43,460 nucleotides of DNA from Pseudomonadota bacterium (lineage in GTDB: Bacteria > Pseudomonadota > Gammaproteobacteria > Xanthomonadales > Xanthomonadaceae): contig JAEZYE010000022.1 in the NCBI GenBank assembly GCA_023419315.1, positions 1 to 43,460 on the forward strand, read 5' to 3'. Made by a program: the position numbers and the translations under genes. This document shows, piece by piece, positions 16,958 to 24,704 of this stretch. Below the pieces are notes generated by a model. It searched no databases. It had not been told where the DNA came from and saw only the letters and a list, made by a program, of their open reading frames with translations. Each line of letters begins with the position of its first letter. The stretch's first letter is position 1.

Positions 16958-17260
16958 ATGCAGTTCCTGCTCTTCTACGACTATGCAGCCGACTACCTGC
17001 AGCGGCGTGCCGAGTTCCGCAACGCCCATCTGGAACTGGCATGGGCGTCGCAGGCGCGCGGCGAGATGATCCTGGGTGGCGCACTGGATGATCCGCTCGA
17101 TGCGGCGGTGATGCTGTTCCAGTGCGAATCACCGGAGGTCATCGCAGCTTTCGTCAACGCGGATCCCTACGTGCGCAACGGACTGGTGACGCAATGGCGC
17201 ATCCGTCGCTGGCACACGGTCGTCGGCGATCAGGCTGTGCAGCCGGTGCGGCCGGACTGA
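16958..17260 (+). CDS. YciI-like family protein
   Basis: 100 residues of the YciI/dimeric alpha-beta barrel type. The start MQFLLFYDYAADYLQRRAEFRNAHL contains the conserved histidine of the family (R-x-x-H-L), and the body carries GGALDDPLDAAVMLF and DPYVRNGLV. The physiological reaction of most YciI proteins is not known. It begins three bases after the isomerase gene and faces the convergent PstS/OmpA fusion gene. Confidence 0.85.
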   Translation: MQFLLFYDYAADYLQRRAEFRNAHLELAWASQARGEMILGGALDDPLDAAVMLFQCESPEVIAAFVNADPYVRNGLVTQWRIRRWHTVVGDQAVQPVRPD

Positions 17261-17266
17261 CCCGGC

Positions 17267-18601
17267 CTACTTCACCCAGATTTCGACGCGCTCGTTGCGA
17301 TGACGCGACTCGGGCGATGATCCCGAGGCCAACGGCCGCGTCGCCCCCATGCCGATCGAGCGTTGCACGGGCACGCCCTGCTTGATCAGGTACTCGGCCA
17401 CCAGATCCGAGCGCTCATTGCTGCGCACAGTGGCAATCAGGCGGTTGCTTCCGTCGTCGTGGGCGAATCCGACCACGATGGCCTGCCGGCCGCGGTTCTC
17501 CGGAAGACGCAGATAGGCGACGAGCCGGTCCAGGTCATTCGCGCTGCGGCTTTCGAACACGTTGGTCAGCGATGCCGGATTGAAGCGCAGGCTGACCGGC
17601 ACACGCTGCGTACCCGCGACGGTCGCGCCGTAGGGCTTTGCAGGATCCGGAGCGACCGCTTGCGCAGTCGGACGCAAGGTCACGGACATGAAGCCGGCTT
17701 TCTCGGCCGCCTGCTGTGCTGGCCGCGTCACGCTGTACTGCGCAAAGCTGCGACCCAGCGCCGACATCAAGGGACCGCCGTAAAGCCGATAGCGCTGCAC
17801 CAGCGGGTAGTCCTCGCTCATCACGTTCAACCGCGTGGGCAGGACCGCCATACCGCCATCGGCGATCGCCAACGTTCGCGTGCCGCGGGGAATTCCGGTG
17901 CGTACGGCGACCACCGCCAATGCGTTGGCATCCTGCGCCACCGCCCGCGCCGCATGCGCGAGCGTGGCGTGCGTACGCAGCGTTGGCGCAACGGCCTCAC
18001 CCCGCATTACGCGCATGCGCAGGAAATCGCGACTGCCGCCCTTCGCGCCGAGATGCACCTGCATGCCGCCTGCGCGCCCGCCGAGTTGCGACCAGTCGGT
18101 CATGCGTCCGGCAAGCACGTCTCGCAACTGCGTGACGCTCATGCTTCGAACGGGATTGCGCTCGTTGACGACAACCGCCAGGCCGTCCAGCGCCACCACG
18201 AATTCCTGCTCCGGTGAAGACAGATCGCCCAGTTGCCAGGCGGCGTCGCGTTCGGTCGCATCGGGTTCGCGCGGCATCATCGCGATTTCGGCGTTGCCCT
18301 CGATCAGCGCCTGGAAGCCCTGTGCCGAACCACTTCGATCAATCTCGACGATCAATGGAAGGTCATCGCGCGTGCCGCGAATCTCGATGCGGTTGTTCCG
18401 CTCCCGCCGGCGAACCTCCCGGTAGCCGATGTCGTGCAACCACGCTTCCACCATGGCCGGTACAAGTTGCGCGCCGAGTGTGTTCGACCCGTGGATGCGC
18501 AGGCGTTCGGCGGATGCGTCGTCCTGCGCGCGCGCGCCGGGAGCGAGCAAAGCAACCAGACAGCACGCCGCCCACGTGGCGCGCATGATGCGTGACAACA
18601 T
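17267..18601 (-). CDS. PstS-like substrate-binding domain fused to an OmpA-type peptidoglycan-binding domain
   Basis: 444 residues. A signal peptide (to about residue 25, ending ARAQ) is followed by a PstS-like periplasmic binding domain: LRIHGSNTLGAQLVPAMVEAWL (34-55), a DRSGSAQGFQALIEGNAEIAMM segment and GAKGGSRDFLRM, which resemble the phosphate-contact loops of PstS. From about residue 335 comes an OmpA C-terminal domain: LRFNPASLTNVFE..., GFAHDDGSNRLIATVRSNERSDLVAEYL and a final RNERVEIWVK. So the protein should be periplasmic and bound to peptidoglycan. Such fusions are annotated in proteobacteria but their ligand is unproven. It is the last of three minus-strand genes, 62 nt behind the sulfurtransferase. 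Confidence 0.88.
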   Translation of the reverse strand: MLSRIMRATWAACCLVALLAPGARAQDDASAERLRIHGSNTLGAQLVPAMVEAWLHDIGYREVRRRERNNRIEIRGTRDDLPLIVEIDRSGSAQGFQALIEGNAEIAMMPREPDATERDAAWQLGDLSSPEQEFVVALDGLAVVVNERNPVRSMSVTQLRDVLAGRMTDWSQLGGRAGGMQVHLGAKGGSRDFLRMRVMRGEAVAPTLRTHATLAHAARAVAQDANALAVVAVRTGIPRGTRTLAIADGGMAVLPTRLNVMSEDYPLVQRYRLYGGPLMSALGRSFAQYSVTRPAQQAAEKAGFMSVTLRPTAQAVAPDPAKPYGATVAGTQRVPVSLRFNPASLTNVFESRSANDLDRLVAYLRLPENRGRQAIVVGFAHDDGSNRLIATVRSNERSDLVAEYLIKQGVPVQRSIGMGATRPLASGSSPESRHRNERVEIWVK

Positions 18602-18663
18602 CGTTGTTCCCCCTGTGAAGCCCGGCAGGATGCTGCGCGCCGGTTACAGGGCGATGACGGCGC

Positions 18664-19521
18664 TCAGCCGGCGCCGCGTTCCACCGGACGCGCGGGATCA
18701 CTGATCCAGCCGCTCCAGGATCCGGCGAAGACACGCGCACCACGCACGCCGGCGTGTTCGAGTGCGAGCAGAAGATGGCACGCGGTGACGCCCGAACCGC
18801 ACATCAGCACGAGATCCCCGGCGCGATGCAACTTCAGCAACGGTGCGAACGATTCACGCAGTTCTTCGGCCGGGAGGAAGCGGCCTGCACGCAGGTGACT
18901 CGCGTAGGGGCGATTCACCGCACCCGGCACATGGCCGGCCACCGGATCAATCGGTTCGACTTCACCGCGGAAACGTTCGGGTGCGCGTGCGTCGATCAGC
19001 CAGCCGCTGTCGGCACTCAGTCGCGCAAGTACTTCGGCGGCATCCGCGATACGCCCGGTGTCGAAACGGGCGGGATAGGCCGCTTGCGGGGCAACTTTCA
19101 CGGCGGCATCAGTCTCCGGCAATGCGTGCTCGCGCCAGGCCTGCAAGCCCCCGTCAAGCACCGCGACGGCCTCGTGTCCCAGCAATTTCAACATCCACCA
19201 GAAACGGGCAGCCGCCATGCTGCCATCGCTTGCGTCGTAGACCACCACTTGTGTCTGCGGCGCGATGCCGAGTTCGCCCAGCCGGCGCGTGAATGCCGTA
19301 TCGGAAGGCAGCGGGTGTCGTCCCTGCCCGGTGCGCGAAAGATCGGACAGATCGCGGTTGAGATCGACATACACCGCACCGGGCAGATGCGACTGGGCGT
19401 ACGCAGTCCGTCCCGCTTCCGGATCGGCCAGGACGAAACGCGCATCGACGAGGCGCAACTGCGGGTCGCCAAGCTGCCTGGCCAGCGCTTCGACATCAAC
19501 CAAGGTGGTCCATGTTTTCAT
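18664..19521 (-). CDS. sseA: 3-mercaptopyruvate / thiosulfate sulfurtransferase
   Basis: 285 residues with two rhodanese domains. The active-site loop is CGSGVTA with Cys241, which is the mercaptopyruvate-type loop (thiosulfate-specific rhodaneses have CRKGVT-like loops). The N-terminal inactive domain carries RLVDARFVLADPEAGR and HLPGAVYVDLNRDLSDL, both standard. The enzyme transfers sulfur to thiophilic acceptors in the cytoplasm. Its ATG overlaps the TGA of the preceding Nudix gene by four bases, so the pair is translationally coupled. Substrate preference is inferred from the loop only. Confidence 0.9.
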   Translation of the reverse strand: MKTWTTLVDVEALARQLGDPQLRLVDARFVLADPEAGRTAYAQSHLPGAVYVDLNRDLSDLSRTGQGRHPLPSDTAFTRRLGELGIAPQTQVVVYDASDGSMAAARFWWMLKLLGHEAVAVLDGGLQAWREHALPETDAAVKVAPQAAYPARFDTGRIADAAEVLARLSADSGWLIDARAPERFRGEVEPIDPVAGHVPGAVNRPYASHLRAGRFLPAEELRESFAPLLKLHRAGDLVLMCGSGVTACHLLLALEHAGVRGARVFAGSWSGWISDPARPVERGAG

Positions 19522-20321
19522 TTGCCCTCCAGTCGCTGGCGCAGATTGAACAGGATGGCTGCGGTCGCGCCCCAGATGCGCTGGCCGGGCCAGTCGTATT
19601 CCAGTACCGAACGTGCGCGTCCCCGGTAGTCGACCTCCACCTGGCGCAGGTTGCCCGGCGTCATCAGGTAATCCAGCGGCACCTCGAACACATCGGCGAC
19701 TTCAGCGGGATTCGGCTGCGCAGTGTATGAGGGGTCAATCACCGCAACCACCGGCACCACACGGAAGCCGCTGATCGTGGTGAACGGATCGAGATAGCCC
19801 AACGGCGCCACCTGCTCGGGCGTCAGCGCGATTTCTTCCCAGGTTTCGCGCAGGGCCGCGGCAACGACGCTTTCGTCCATGGGTTCGATGCGTCCGCCCG
19901 GAAAACTGACCTGCCCCGCGTGATGGCGCAGAGCGTCGGTGCGCCGCGTCAACAGCACTTGCGTGCCTTCCTCGCGCGGCACGAGACCCGCCAACACCGC
20001 CGCTTCCGACATCGGGCCAGGCGGCAGCAGGTCGTGGAGTTGCTCATGGTTCCATCCCGGCGCCGCGGGTACATCCTCCAGTGGATGCAGTGCGCCACAC
20101 AGCCGTTCGACTTCACGCAGGCGTTGCGGAAACGGACGCCGCTCCCGCTCGCGTCCGGGCAGGATGGCGTCCATCAAATGCCGTCGTTCGATCTCATTCA
20201 TTTGCGACCAGCGGGCAATTTCCGGCAGCGTGCGCAAGCAACCATCGCAGAGCCCGTCCGCGGCGATGGTGCAGACGCCGATGCAGGGACTGGAAACGGA
20301 CTGGAATACGGAGGAGCTCAT
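19518..20321 (-). CDS. DUF1289 domain fused to a CoA-pyrophosphatase-type Nudix hydrolase
   Basis: 267 residues. Residues 11-45 are a DUF1289 domain with the four cysteines Cys13, Cys17, Cys25 and Cys28 (SPCIGVCTIAADGLCDGC) and the following LPEIARW. From about 95 the protein is a NudL-type Nudix hydrolase, which cleaves coenzyme A to 3',5'-ADP and phosphopantetheine. The CoA signature LLTRRTDALRHHAGQVSFPGG (123-143) and the Nudix box ending RETWEEIAL (158-166) are visible, with the glutamates REXXEE intact. A start at Met41 would give a plain Nudix protein, but the cysteine region is clearly coding. It is coupled to sseA by ATGA overlap. Confidence 0.88.
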   Translation of the reverse strand: MSSSVFQSVSSPCIGVCTIAADGLCDGCLRTLPEIARWSQMNEIERRHLMDAILPGRERERRPFPQRLREVERLCGALHPLEDVPAAPGWNHEQLHDLLPPGPMSEAAVLAGLVPREEGTQVLLTRRTDALRHHAGQVSFPGGRIEPMDESVVAAALRETWEEIALTPEQVAPLGYLDPFTTISGFRVVPVVAVIDPSYTAQPNPAEVADVFEVPLDYLMTPGNLRQVEVDYRGRARSVLEYDWPGQRIWGATAAILFNLRQRLEGK

Positions 20322-20369
20322 TGCCTTCCTGCGCTGCGCAGCCTAGCGCGAGCGGCTTGACGATGCATG

Positions 20370-20401
20370 AAAACGACGACGCCGGCTCGAGGCCGGCGTC
20401 G
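20370..20401 (-). terminator. Terminator of the FKBP gene
   Basis: 10-bp arms CGACGCCGGC (20377-20386) and GCCGGCGTCG (20392-20401), loop TCGAG. On the minus strand the stem is followed by TCGTTTT. It lies between the FKBP gene and the Nudix gene, both on the minus strand, and should separate them. Confidence 0.75.
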
Positions 20402-20423
20402 CTGTTGGTTCTGGATTGCTTGC

Positions 20424-21128
20424 TTACTTGACGCTCTGCAGCTTGATCTCGAATACCACCGCCACGTTCGGCGGGAAGCCGGTGCGCGGATCGGCGCCGT
20501 AGGCCTTCTCCGGCGGCAGCGCCACTTCCCACTTGGCGCCCGACGGCATCTGCAGCAGCACTTCGCGCATCGCCTGCATCTCGATCTCACTGACCTTGAC
20601 GTTCGGCATGGTCTGCGGCGCGCGCGCTTCCTGCGGGCGCTGGCCCATCGGGAACGGACCGCCGACTTCCAGCGTCACCGTGCTGCTCTGGGTCGGCTTG
20701 GCGCCGCTGCCGGCTTCGATCACGCGGTATTGCACGCCGTTGGCCAGCGATTGCACGCCCGGCTTGCTCTTGTTCTGCGCAAGGAACTGGTCGCTCTTGG
20801 TCTTGTTCTCGGCGGCGAGCTTGTCGTACTCCGCCTTGGCCTGCTGCGCGCGCTGCTGCTCGCGCTTCTGGAATGCTTCCAGGGCCGGCTTCAGCTGATC
20901 GGCCGTCAGCGACGGCTGCTTCTTGGCGTAGGCATCCTGAAGACCCTTGATGACCGTGTTGATGTCGAGCTGTTCGCCGCGCGAAGTCAGTTCGGCGAGG
21001 TTGTTGCCGTAGTCGTAGCCAAAGTAATAGCTCAACTTGCCTTTCTCGGACGTCGTGTCCTGGGCCAGGGCGCTACCGGCCATGGCGAATGCCGCGATAG
21101 CGACCACAAACGAACGCAACTTCATCAA
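20424..21128 (-). CDS. Periplasmic FKBP-type protein (Mip-like), divergent active site
   Basis: 234 residues. A Sec signal (MKLRSFVVAIAAFAMAGSALA) is followed by a helical dimerisation/linker part typical of Mip/FkpA (KLSYYFGYDYGNNLAEL, then a long E/K/Q/A helix to about 120). The C-terminal domain aligns with FKBP: the end SGAKWEVALPPEKAYGADPRTGFPPNVAVVFEIKLQ is classic. The middle is not: the usual V-x-Y-x-G-x-L-x-D-G-x-x-F-D-S block is replaced by VTLEVGGPFPMGQRPQEARAP. The active-site Tyr and Asp are therefore lost and prolyl isomerase activity is doubtful; a chaperone role is possible. The gene has its own terminator (20370-20401) and upstream lies the divergent hydratase gene. Confidence 0.85.
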   Translation of the reverse strand: MMKLRSFVVAIAAFAMAGSALAQDTTSEKGKLSYYFGYDYGNNLAELTSRGEQLDINTVIKGLQDAYAKKQPSLTADQLKPALEAFQKREQQRAQQAKAEYDKLAAENKTKSDQFLAQNKSKPGVQSLANGVQYRVIEAGSGAKPTQSSTVTLEVGGPFPMGQRPQEARAPQTMPNVKVSEIEMQAMREVLLQMPSGAKWEVALPPEKAYGADPRTGFPPNVAVVFEIKLQSVK

Positions 21129-21289
21129 CGATTTCTCCGGATGGTAGACGGGGCGGAAATACCGCCCCGGATGGACGCGCTAGGATAGCGGTGGCGGGGC
21201 TTAATCGCCACTGACAACCGGGGCTCTGACCCCGCCGCCGCAAGGCGAGTTCCCTTTACCAAAATTTCACAACCTTCCCTGGATTCCGC

Positions 21290-22072
21290 ATGACCGATAC
21301 CCCCGTTTCCGTCGTCGACGAGGGCGCCATCCGCCGCGTCACCGTCAACCGTCCCGACAAGCTGAATGCCCTCAACGCCGCCACGCTGGACGCATTGATG
21401 GTGGCATTCGAAGCCGCAGCGGCTGATCCGGCGGTGCGCGTGGTGGTATTGACGGGTGCGGGACCGAAGGCATTCGTGGCCGGTGCGGACATCGCCGAGA
21501 TGTCCACGCTGTCGGCGACGGACGGGCGTGACTTCTCGTTGCGTGGACAACGGCTGATGCGCCGCATCGAGACGATGCCCAAACCGGTCATCGCAATGGT
21601 GAATGGTTTCGCACTGGGCGGCGGTCTGGAGCTGGCGATGGCCTGCCATCTGCGCATCGCGGCGGACACCGCCAAGGTCGGCCAGCCGGAAATCAACCTC
21701 GGCCTGATTCCCGGTTTCGGCGGCAGCCAGCGCCTGCTGCGACTGGCAGGCCGGGCCGCTGCACTCGAACTGTGCCTGCTCGGCGCGCCCATCACCGCGG
21801 AGCGCGCTCATCAGCTGGGCATCGTCAACCGCGTGGTCCCGGCCGACGCGTTGCAGGCGGAAGTACAGCAGTGGGCCGAACAACTGGCCCAGGCCGCGCC
21901 ACTTGCGCTGCGCGGCAACCTCGACGTGATCCACATCGGCGGCGAGTGCGCGATCGAGGAAGGCCTGCAGTACGAATCGGCGCAGTTCGGACTGATGTTC
22001 TCCACCGAAGACATGCGCGAAGGCACCGCCGCTTTCCTTGAGCGCCGCAAGCCGCAGTTCAATGGACGTTGA
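21290..22072 (+). CDS. Enoyl-CoA hydratase
   Basis: 260 residues, full length for the crotonase family. Both catalytic glutamates are present: Glu114 in LGGGLELAMAC and Glu134 in GQPEINLGLIPGFGGSQRLL. The oxyanion-hole segment is FVAGADIAEM (62-71). The enzyme should hydrate 2-trans-enoyl-CoA to 3-hydroxyacyl-CoA in beta-oxidation; the chain length cannot be told from sequence. The downstream small gene begins at or just before its stop codon and nth follows, making a three-gene plus-strand group. Confidence 0.92.
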   Translation: MTDTPVSVVDEGAIRRVTVNRPDKLNALNAATLDALMVAFEAAAADPAVRVVVLTGAGPKAFVAGADIAEMSTLSATDGRDFSLRGQRLMRRIETMPKPVIAMVNGFALGGGLELAMACHLRIAADTAKVGQPEINLGLIPGFGGSQRLLRLAGRAAALELCLLGAPITAERAHQLGIVNRVVPADALQAEVQQWAEQLAQAAPLALRGNLDVIHIGGECAIEEGLQYESAQFGLMFSTEDMREGTAAFLERRKPQFNGR

Positions 22073-22076
22073 TCCA

Positions 22077-22448
22077 ATGCGTGCATCCGTTTTCGCATGC
22101 CGCGTGCCGGACTTGCTGGCGACGCTCGCTTCGCGGCTTGCGGACGCGGATGTCGATGGCGCGATAGACGCCGGACTGATGTCGTTCGCGCCGTGCGCCG
22201 GCGACTGCTGTGGGGATGCGGCGAGCGTGCTCGCCGCGCAGCAACGCCTTCGATACGCATGGGCCGCACGTGACCGCCATCGCGCGCGTGCGTTGCGGTT
22301 GCAGCAACGTGCTGCGGAACGTGATGCGCGACGGCGTCCGGCATCGACCGATGTCCAACGCCCTTCCCTGCCGCCGGCCGCTGCCGCCATTCTCGCGCGT
22401 GCAAAAGCCAAGGCCGCCAACCGCTCCGGCGGACACGATCCCGCATGA
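22077..22448 (+). CDS. Small conserved protein of unknown function next to nth
   Basis: 123 residues from the ATG at 22077 (an ATG at 22062 overlapping the hydratase gene is the alternative; neither has a good ribosome site). The N-terminal third contains DLLATLASRLADADVDGAIDAGLM and four cysteines (FACRV, APCAGDCC). The C-terminal two thirds are highly Arg/Ala rich and helical (RYAWAARDRHRARALRLQQRAAERDARR), ending in ARAKAKAANRSGG. The last four bases overlap the start of nth (ATGA), so it is probably translated with it. I do not recognise a characterised family; a nucleic-acid contact would be only a guess from charge. Confidence 0.6.
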   Translation: MRASVFACRVPDLLATLASRLADADVDGAIDAGLMSFAPCAGDCCGDAASVLAAQQRLRYAWAARDRHRARALRLQQRAAERDARRRPASTDVQRPSLPPAAAAILARAKAKAANRSGGHDPA

Positions 22449-23125
22449 CTGAACGCATCAAGCGCCGCGGCAGAATACTGACGCGCGACGAAATCCACGC
22501 GTTGTTCTCGCGATTGCGCGAACTCAATCCCAGGCCGACGACCGAACTGGAATACAGCACGCCGTTCGAGTTGCTGGTGGCCGTCACGCTGTCCGCGCAG
22601 GCGACCGATGTCGGCGTGAACAAGGCCACGCGACGGTTGTTTCCGGTGGCGAACACGCCGCAGGCCATTCTTGCGCTGGGCGAAGAGGGACTGAAGTCGT
22701 ACATCTCCACCATCGGCCTGTTCAATGCGAAGGCCAGGAACGTCATCGCCACCTGCCGCATCCTGGTCGATCAGTACGACGGCGAAGTGCCGCGTTCGCG
22801 TGAAGCGCTGGAATCGCTCCCGGGCGTCGGTCGCAAGACCGCCAATGTCGTCATGAACACCGCGTTCGGCGAACCCACGATGGCCGTGGACACGCACATC
22901 TTCCGCGTGTCCAACCGCACGGGGCTCGCTCCGGGCAAGGATGTGCGCGCGGTGGAAGATCGCCTGCTGAAGGTCGTGCCCGCGGAGTTCCTGCACGACG
23001 CGCATCACTGGTTGATCCTGCACGGCCGCTACGTCTGCAAGGCGCGCAAGCCGGATTGCCCGCAATGCGTCATCCGTGATCTCTGTCGATATCCGGACAA
23101 GACGCCAGGCGTTGCGGGCGGGTGA
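22445..23125 (+). CDS. nth: Endonuclease III
   Basis: 226 residues. Nth is a DNA glycosylase/AP lyase that removes oxidised pyrimidines in base excision repair. The helix-hairpin-helix LPGVGRKTA carries the catalytic Lys131; the catalytic Asp149 is in AVDTHIFRVSNR. The [4Fe-4S] loop is complete as C-x6-C-x2-C-x5-C with cysteines 198, 205, 208 and 214. The start codon overlaps the stop of the small upstream gene by four bases. The N-terminus carries a short basic stretch (ERIKRRGR). Confidence 0.97.
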   Translation: MTERIKRRGRILTRDEIHALFSRLRELNPRPTTELEYSTPFELLVAVTLSAQATDVGVNKATRRLFPVANTPQAILALGEEGLKSYISTIGLFNAKARNVIATCRILVDQYDGEVPRSREALESLPGVGRKTANVVMNTAFGEPTMAVDTHIFRVSNRTGLAPGKDVRAVEDRLLKVVPAEFLHDAHHWLILHGRYVCKARKPDCPQCVIRDLCRYPDKTPGVAGG

Positions 23126-23200
23126 TCCCGATTCGATGACGGTCGGCGCGTGACCGGACAGCACGCATGCCCACGCGGCTCGATGCCGGTTTCCCCGTCG

Positions 23201-23218
23201 CTGTCCCGCATCTGTCAT
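23201..23218 (+). promoter_or_regulatory. Pho box upstream of the porin gene
   Basis: CTGTCCC (23201) and CTGTCAT (23212) are two heptamers at exactly 11-bp spacing, close to the PhoB consensus CTGTCAT-n4-CTGTCAT. A second, weaker pair (CTGTAAC at 23239 and ACGCAAC at 23250) follows, also at 11 bp. The box is 90 nt ahead of the porin start. PhoB control is inferred from the motif and the operon content. Confidence 0.75.
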
Positions 23219-23308
23219 CACTTCGAAATAAGACAGCGCTGTAACAATAACGCAACTTTCACGGACTAGCCTGCGCAGCGTCTTCCACACGCGCCCCAAG
23301 GGCTACCC

Positions 23309-24475
23309 ATGAAACTGTCCCGCTCCACCCTGACGCTTGCCCTGCTCGCGGCCGTCGCCGCGCCCGCCGCCCAGGCCGAGATTCCGATCGACGTCATCGC
23401 CGGTTCCGAAGTGTCCTTCGAGGGCCTGGTGCAGGCTGACTTCTACAAGTTCGATTCCGATACCATCGACTACGGCGCCGATTCGGCCAGCGATCTGGAC
23501 GGCGACGATTACCTGCAGGAACTGCGCCGCGCCGAGCTGGTGCTGAAGGGCAAGGGCCCGGGCAACATCGAATGGGTGCTGGGCTATGACGCCAAGGACG
23601 ACAAGTTCCTCGACGCCAACGTCAAGTACAAGTTCGGCGGCAACGGCAACCATTTCCTGCAGATCGGCCAGTTCAAGCAGCCGGGTGCCACGCTGGAAGA
23701 ACTCTCCAGCACCAAGAACAACGACTTCATTTCCAAGTCGTCGATCACCAATTCGATCGGCACGCCGCGTCGCGTCGGCATCCAGTACAACATCGGCGAC
23801 GCCAACTGGGGCGTGACGGCGAGCTTCTTCGGTCGTGAACTGACCCGCAACCGTGAGCATGGCGGCGGCTACGCGGCCCGCGGTTATTGGGCGCCGATCA
23901 ACGAGGCCGGCAAGATCCTGCACCTCGGCGTCAACTACACCGACAAGGACACCGACGGCGATTTCATCCGCCTGCGTGCGCGCCCGATGGCCGACATGGT
24001 CTCCACCCGCTTCGTCGATACCGGCAGCAGCGGCCTGCGCGCCTCGGATCGCAGCAGCGTGCTCGGCGTCGAAGGCCTGTGGGTCCAGGGCCCGGTCAAG
24101 CTGCAGGGCGAATACATGAAGACCGACGTCAAGCGCTACGGCGCGTTCGACGACTTCTCCGGCGACGGCTTCTACGTGTCGGGCCTGTGGAACATCACCG
24201 GCGAGACCTGGGGCTACAAGGCCGGCGTGCCGACCACCGGCCTGCCGGATGATCCGACCAAGGGCATGTGGCAGCTCGGCCTGCGCTACGACACCATCGA
24301 CCTGACCGATGGCGCGGTCGTCGGTGGCGAAATGGACAGCTGGACTGCCGGCGTGAACTGGTACTGGCGTTCGAACTTCAAGTTCATGCTGAACTACGTG
24401 AAGGTCGAGCAGGAGAAGGGTGCGCTCGAAGACAACCCGAACATCCTCGAAGCCCGCATGCAGTTCTACTGGTAA
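23309..24475 (+). CDS. Phosphate/polyphosphate-selective porin, OprO/OprP type
   Basis: 388 residues with a 23-residue signal peptide (KLSRSTLTLALLAAVAAPAAQA). The body is a 16-strand type outer-membrane barrel with alternating pattern; LRRAELVLKGKGPGNIEWVLGYD and HFLQIGQFKQPGATLEELSSTKNN are typical of the OprO/OprP family, where a ladder of arginines/lysines lines an anion-selective pore. It ends with an aromatic residue (FYW) as required for barrel assembly. A Pho box upstream and the pst genes downstream support phosphate uptake under starvation. It is monocistronic, with a terminator at 24501-24532. Selectivity for orthophosphate versus polyphosphate is not resolved. Confidence 0.93.
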   Translation: MKLSRSTLTLALLAAVAAPAAQAEIPIDVIAGSEVSFEGLVQADFYKFDSDTIDYGADSASDLDGDDYLQELRRAELVLKGKGPGNIEWVLGYDAKDDKFLDANVKYKFGGNGNHFLQIGQFKQPGATLEELSSTKNNDFISKSSITNSIGTPRRVGIQYNIGDANWGVTASFFGRELTRNREHGGGYAARGYWAPINEAGKILHLGVNYTDKDTDGDFIRLRARPMADMVSTRFVDTGSSGLRASDRSSVLGVEGLWVQGPVKLQGEYMKTDVKRYGAFDDFSGDGFYVSGLWNITGETWGYKAGVPTTGLPDDPTKGMWQLGLRYDTIDLTDGAVVGGEMDSWTAGVNWYWRSNFKFMLNYVKVEQEKGALEDNPNILEARMQFYW

Positions 24476-24500
24476 GCGCAGCGGTACCGCAGCAGCACGG

Positions 24501-24532
24501 GAGGCGCGACGCGAGTCGCGCCTCTTTGTTTT
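24501..24532 (+). terminator. Terminator of the porin gene
   Basis: GAGGCGCGAC, loop GCGA, GTCGCGCCTC, then TTTGTTTT: a strong intrinsic terminator 25 nt behind the porin stop. Confidence 0.9.
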
Positions 24533-24601
24533 GTCAGGCCGGATGCAAACCCGCCCGCTTCCGGACCAGGCAGCCTCCACTGTTCGCTGCTCGTTCCTCG
24601 C

Positions 24602-24641
24602 CTGTCATCGCACTGTCACAACCGAGACACCTCGCTGTCAC
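24602..24641 (+). promoter_or_regulatory. Array of Pho-box heptamers upstream of the first pstS
   Basis: Heptamers stand at strict 11-bp steps: CTGTCAT (24602), CTGTCAC (24613), GAGACAC (24624, degenerate) and CTGTCAC (24635). The first two make a near-perfect Pho box. The array ends 63 nt ahead of the pstS start. Several PhoB dimers could bind in tandem. Confidence 0.88.
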
Positions 24642-24704
24642 GCAAGCGTCGTCAAATGCTCGCCGACGGCAAACAGGCCGTGACATCAATCCCAGGAGCC
24701 ATCC

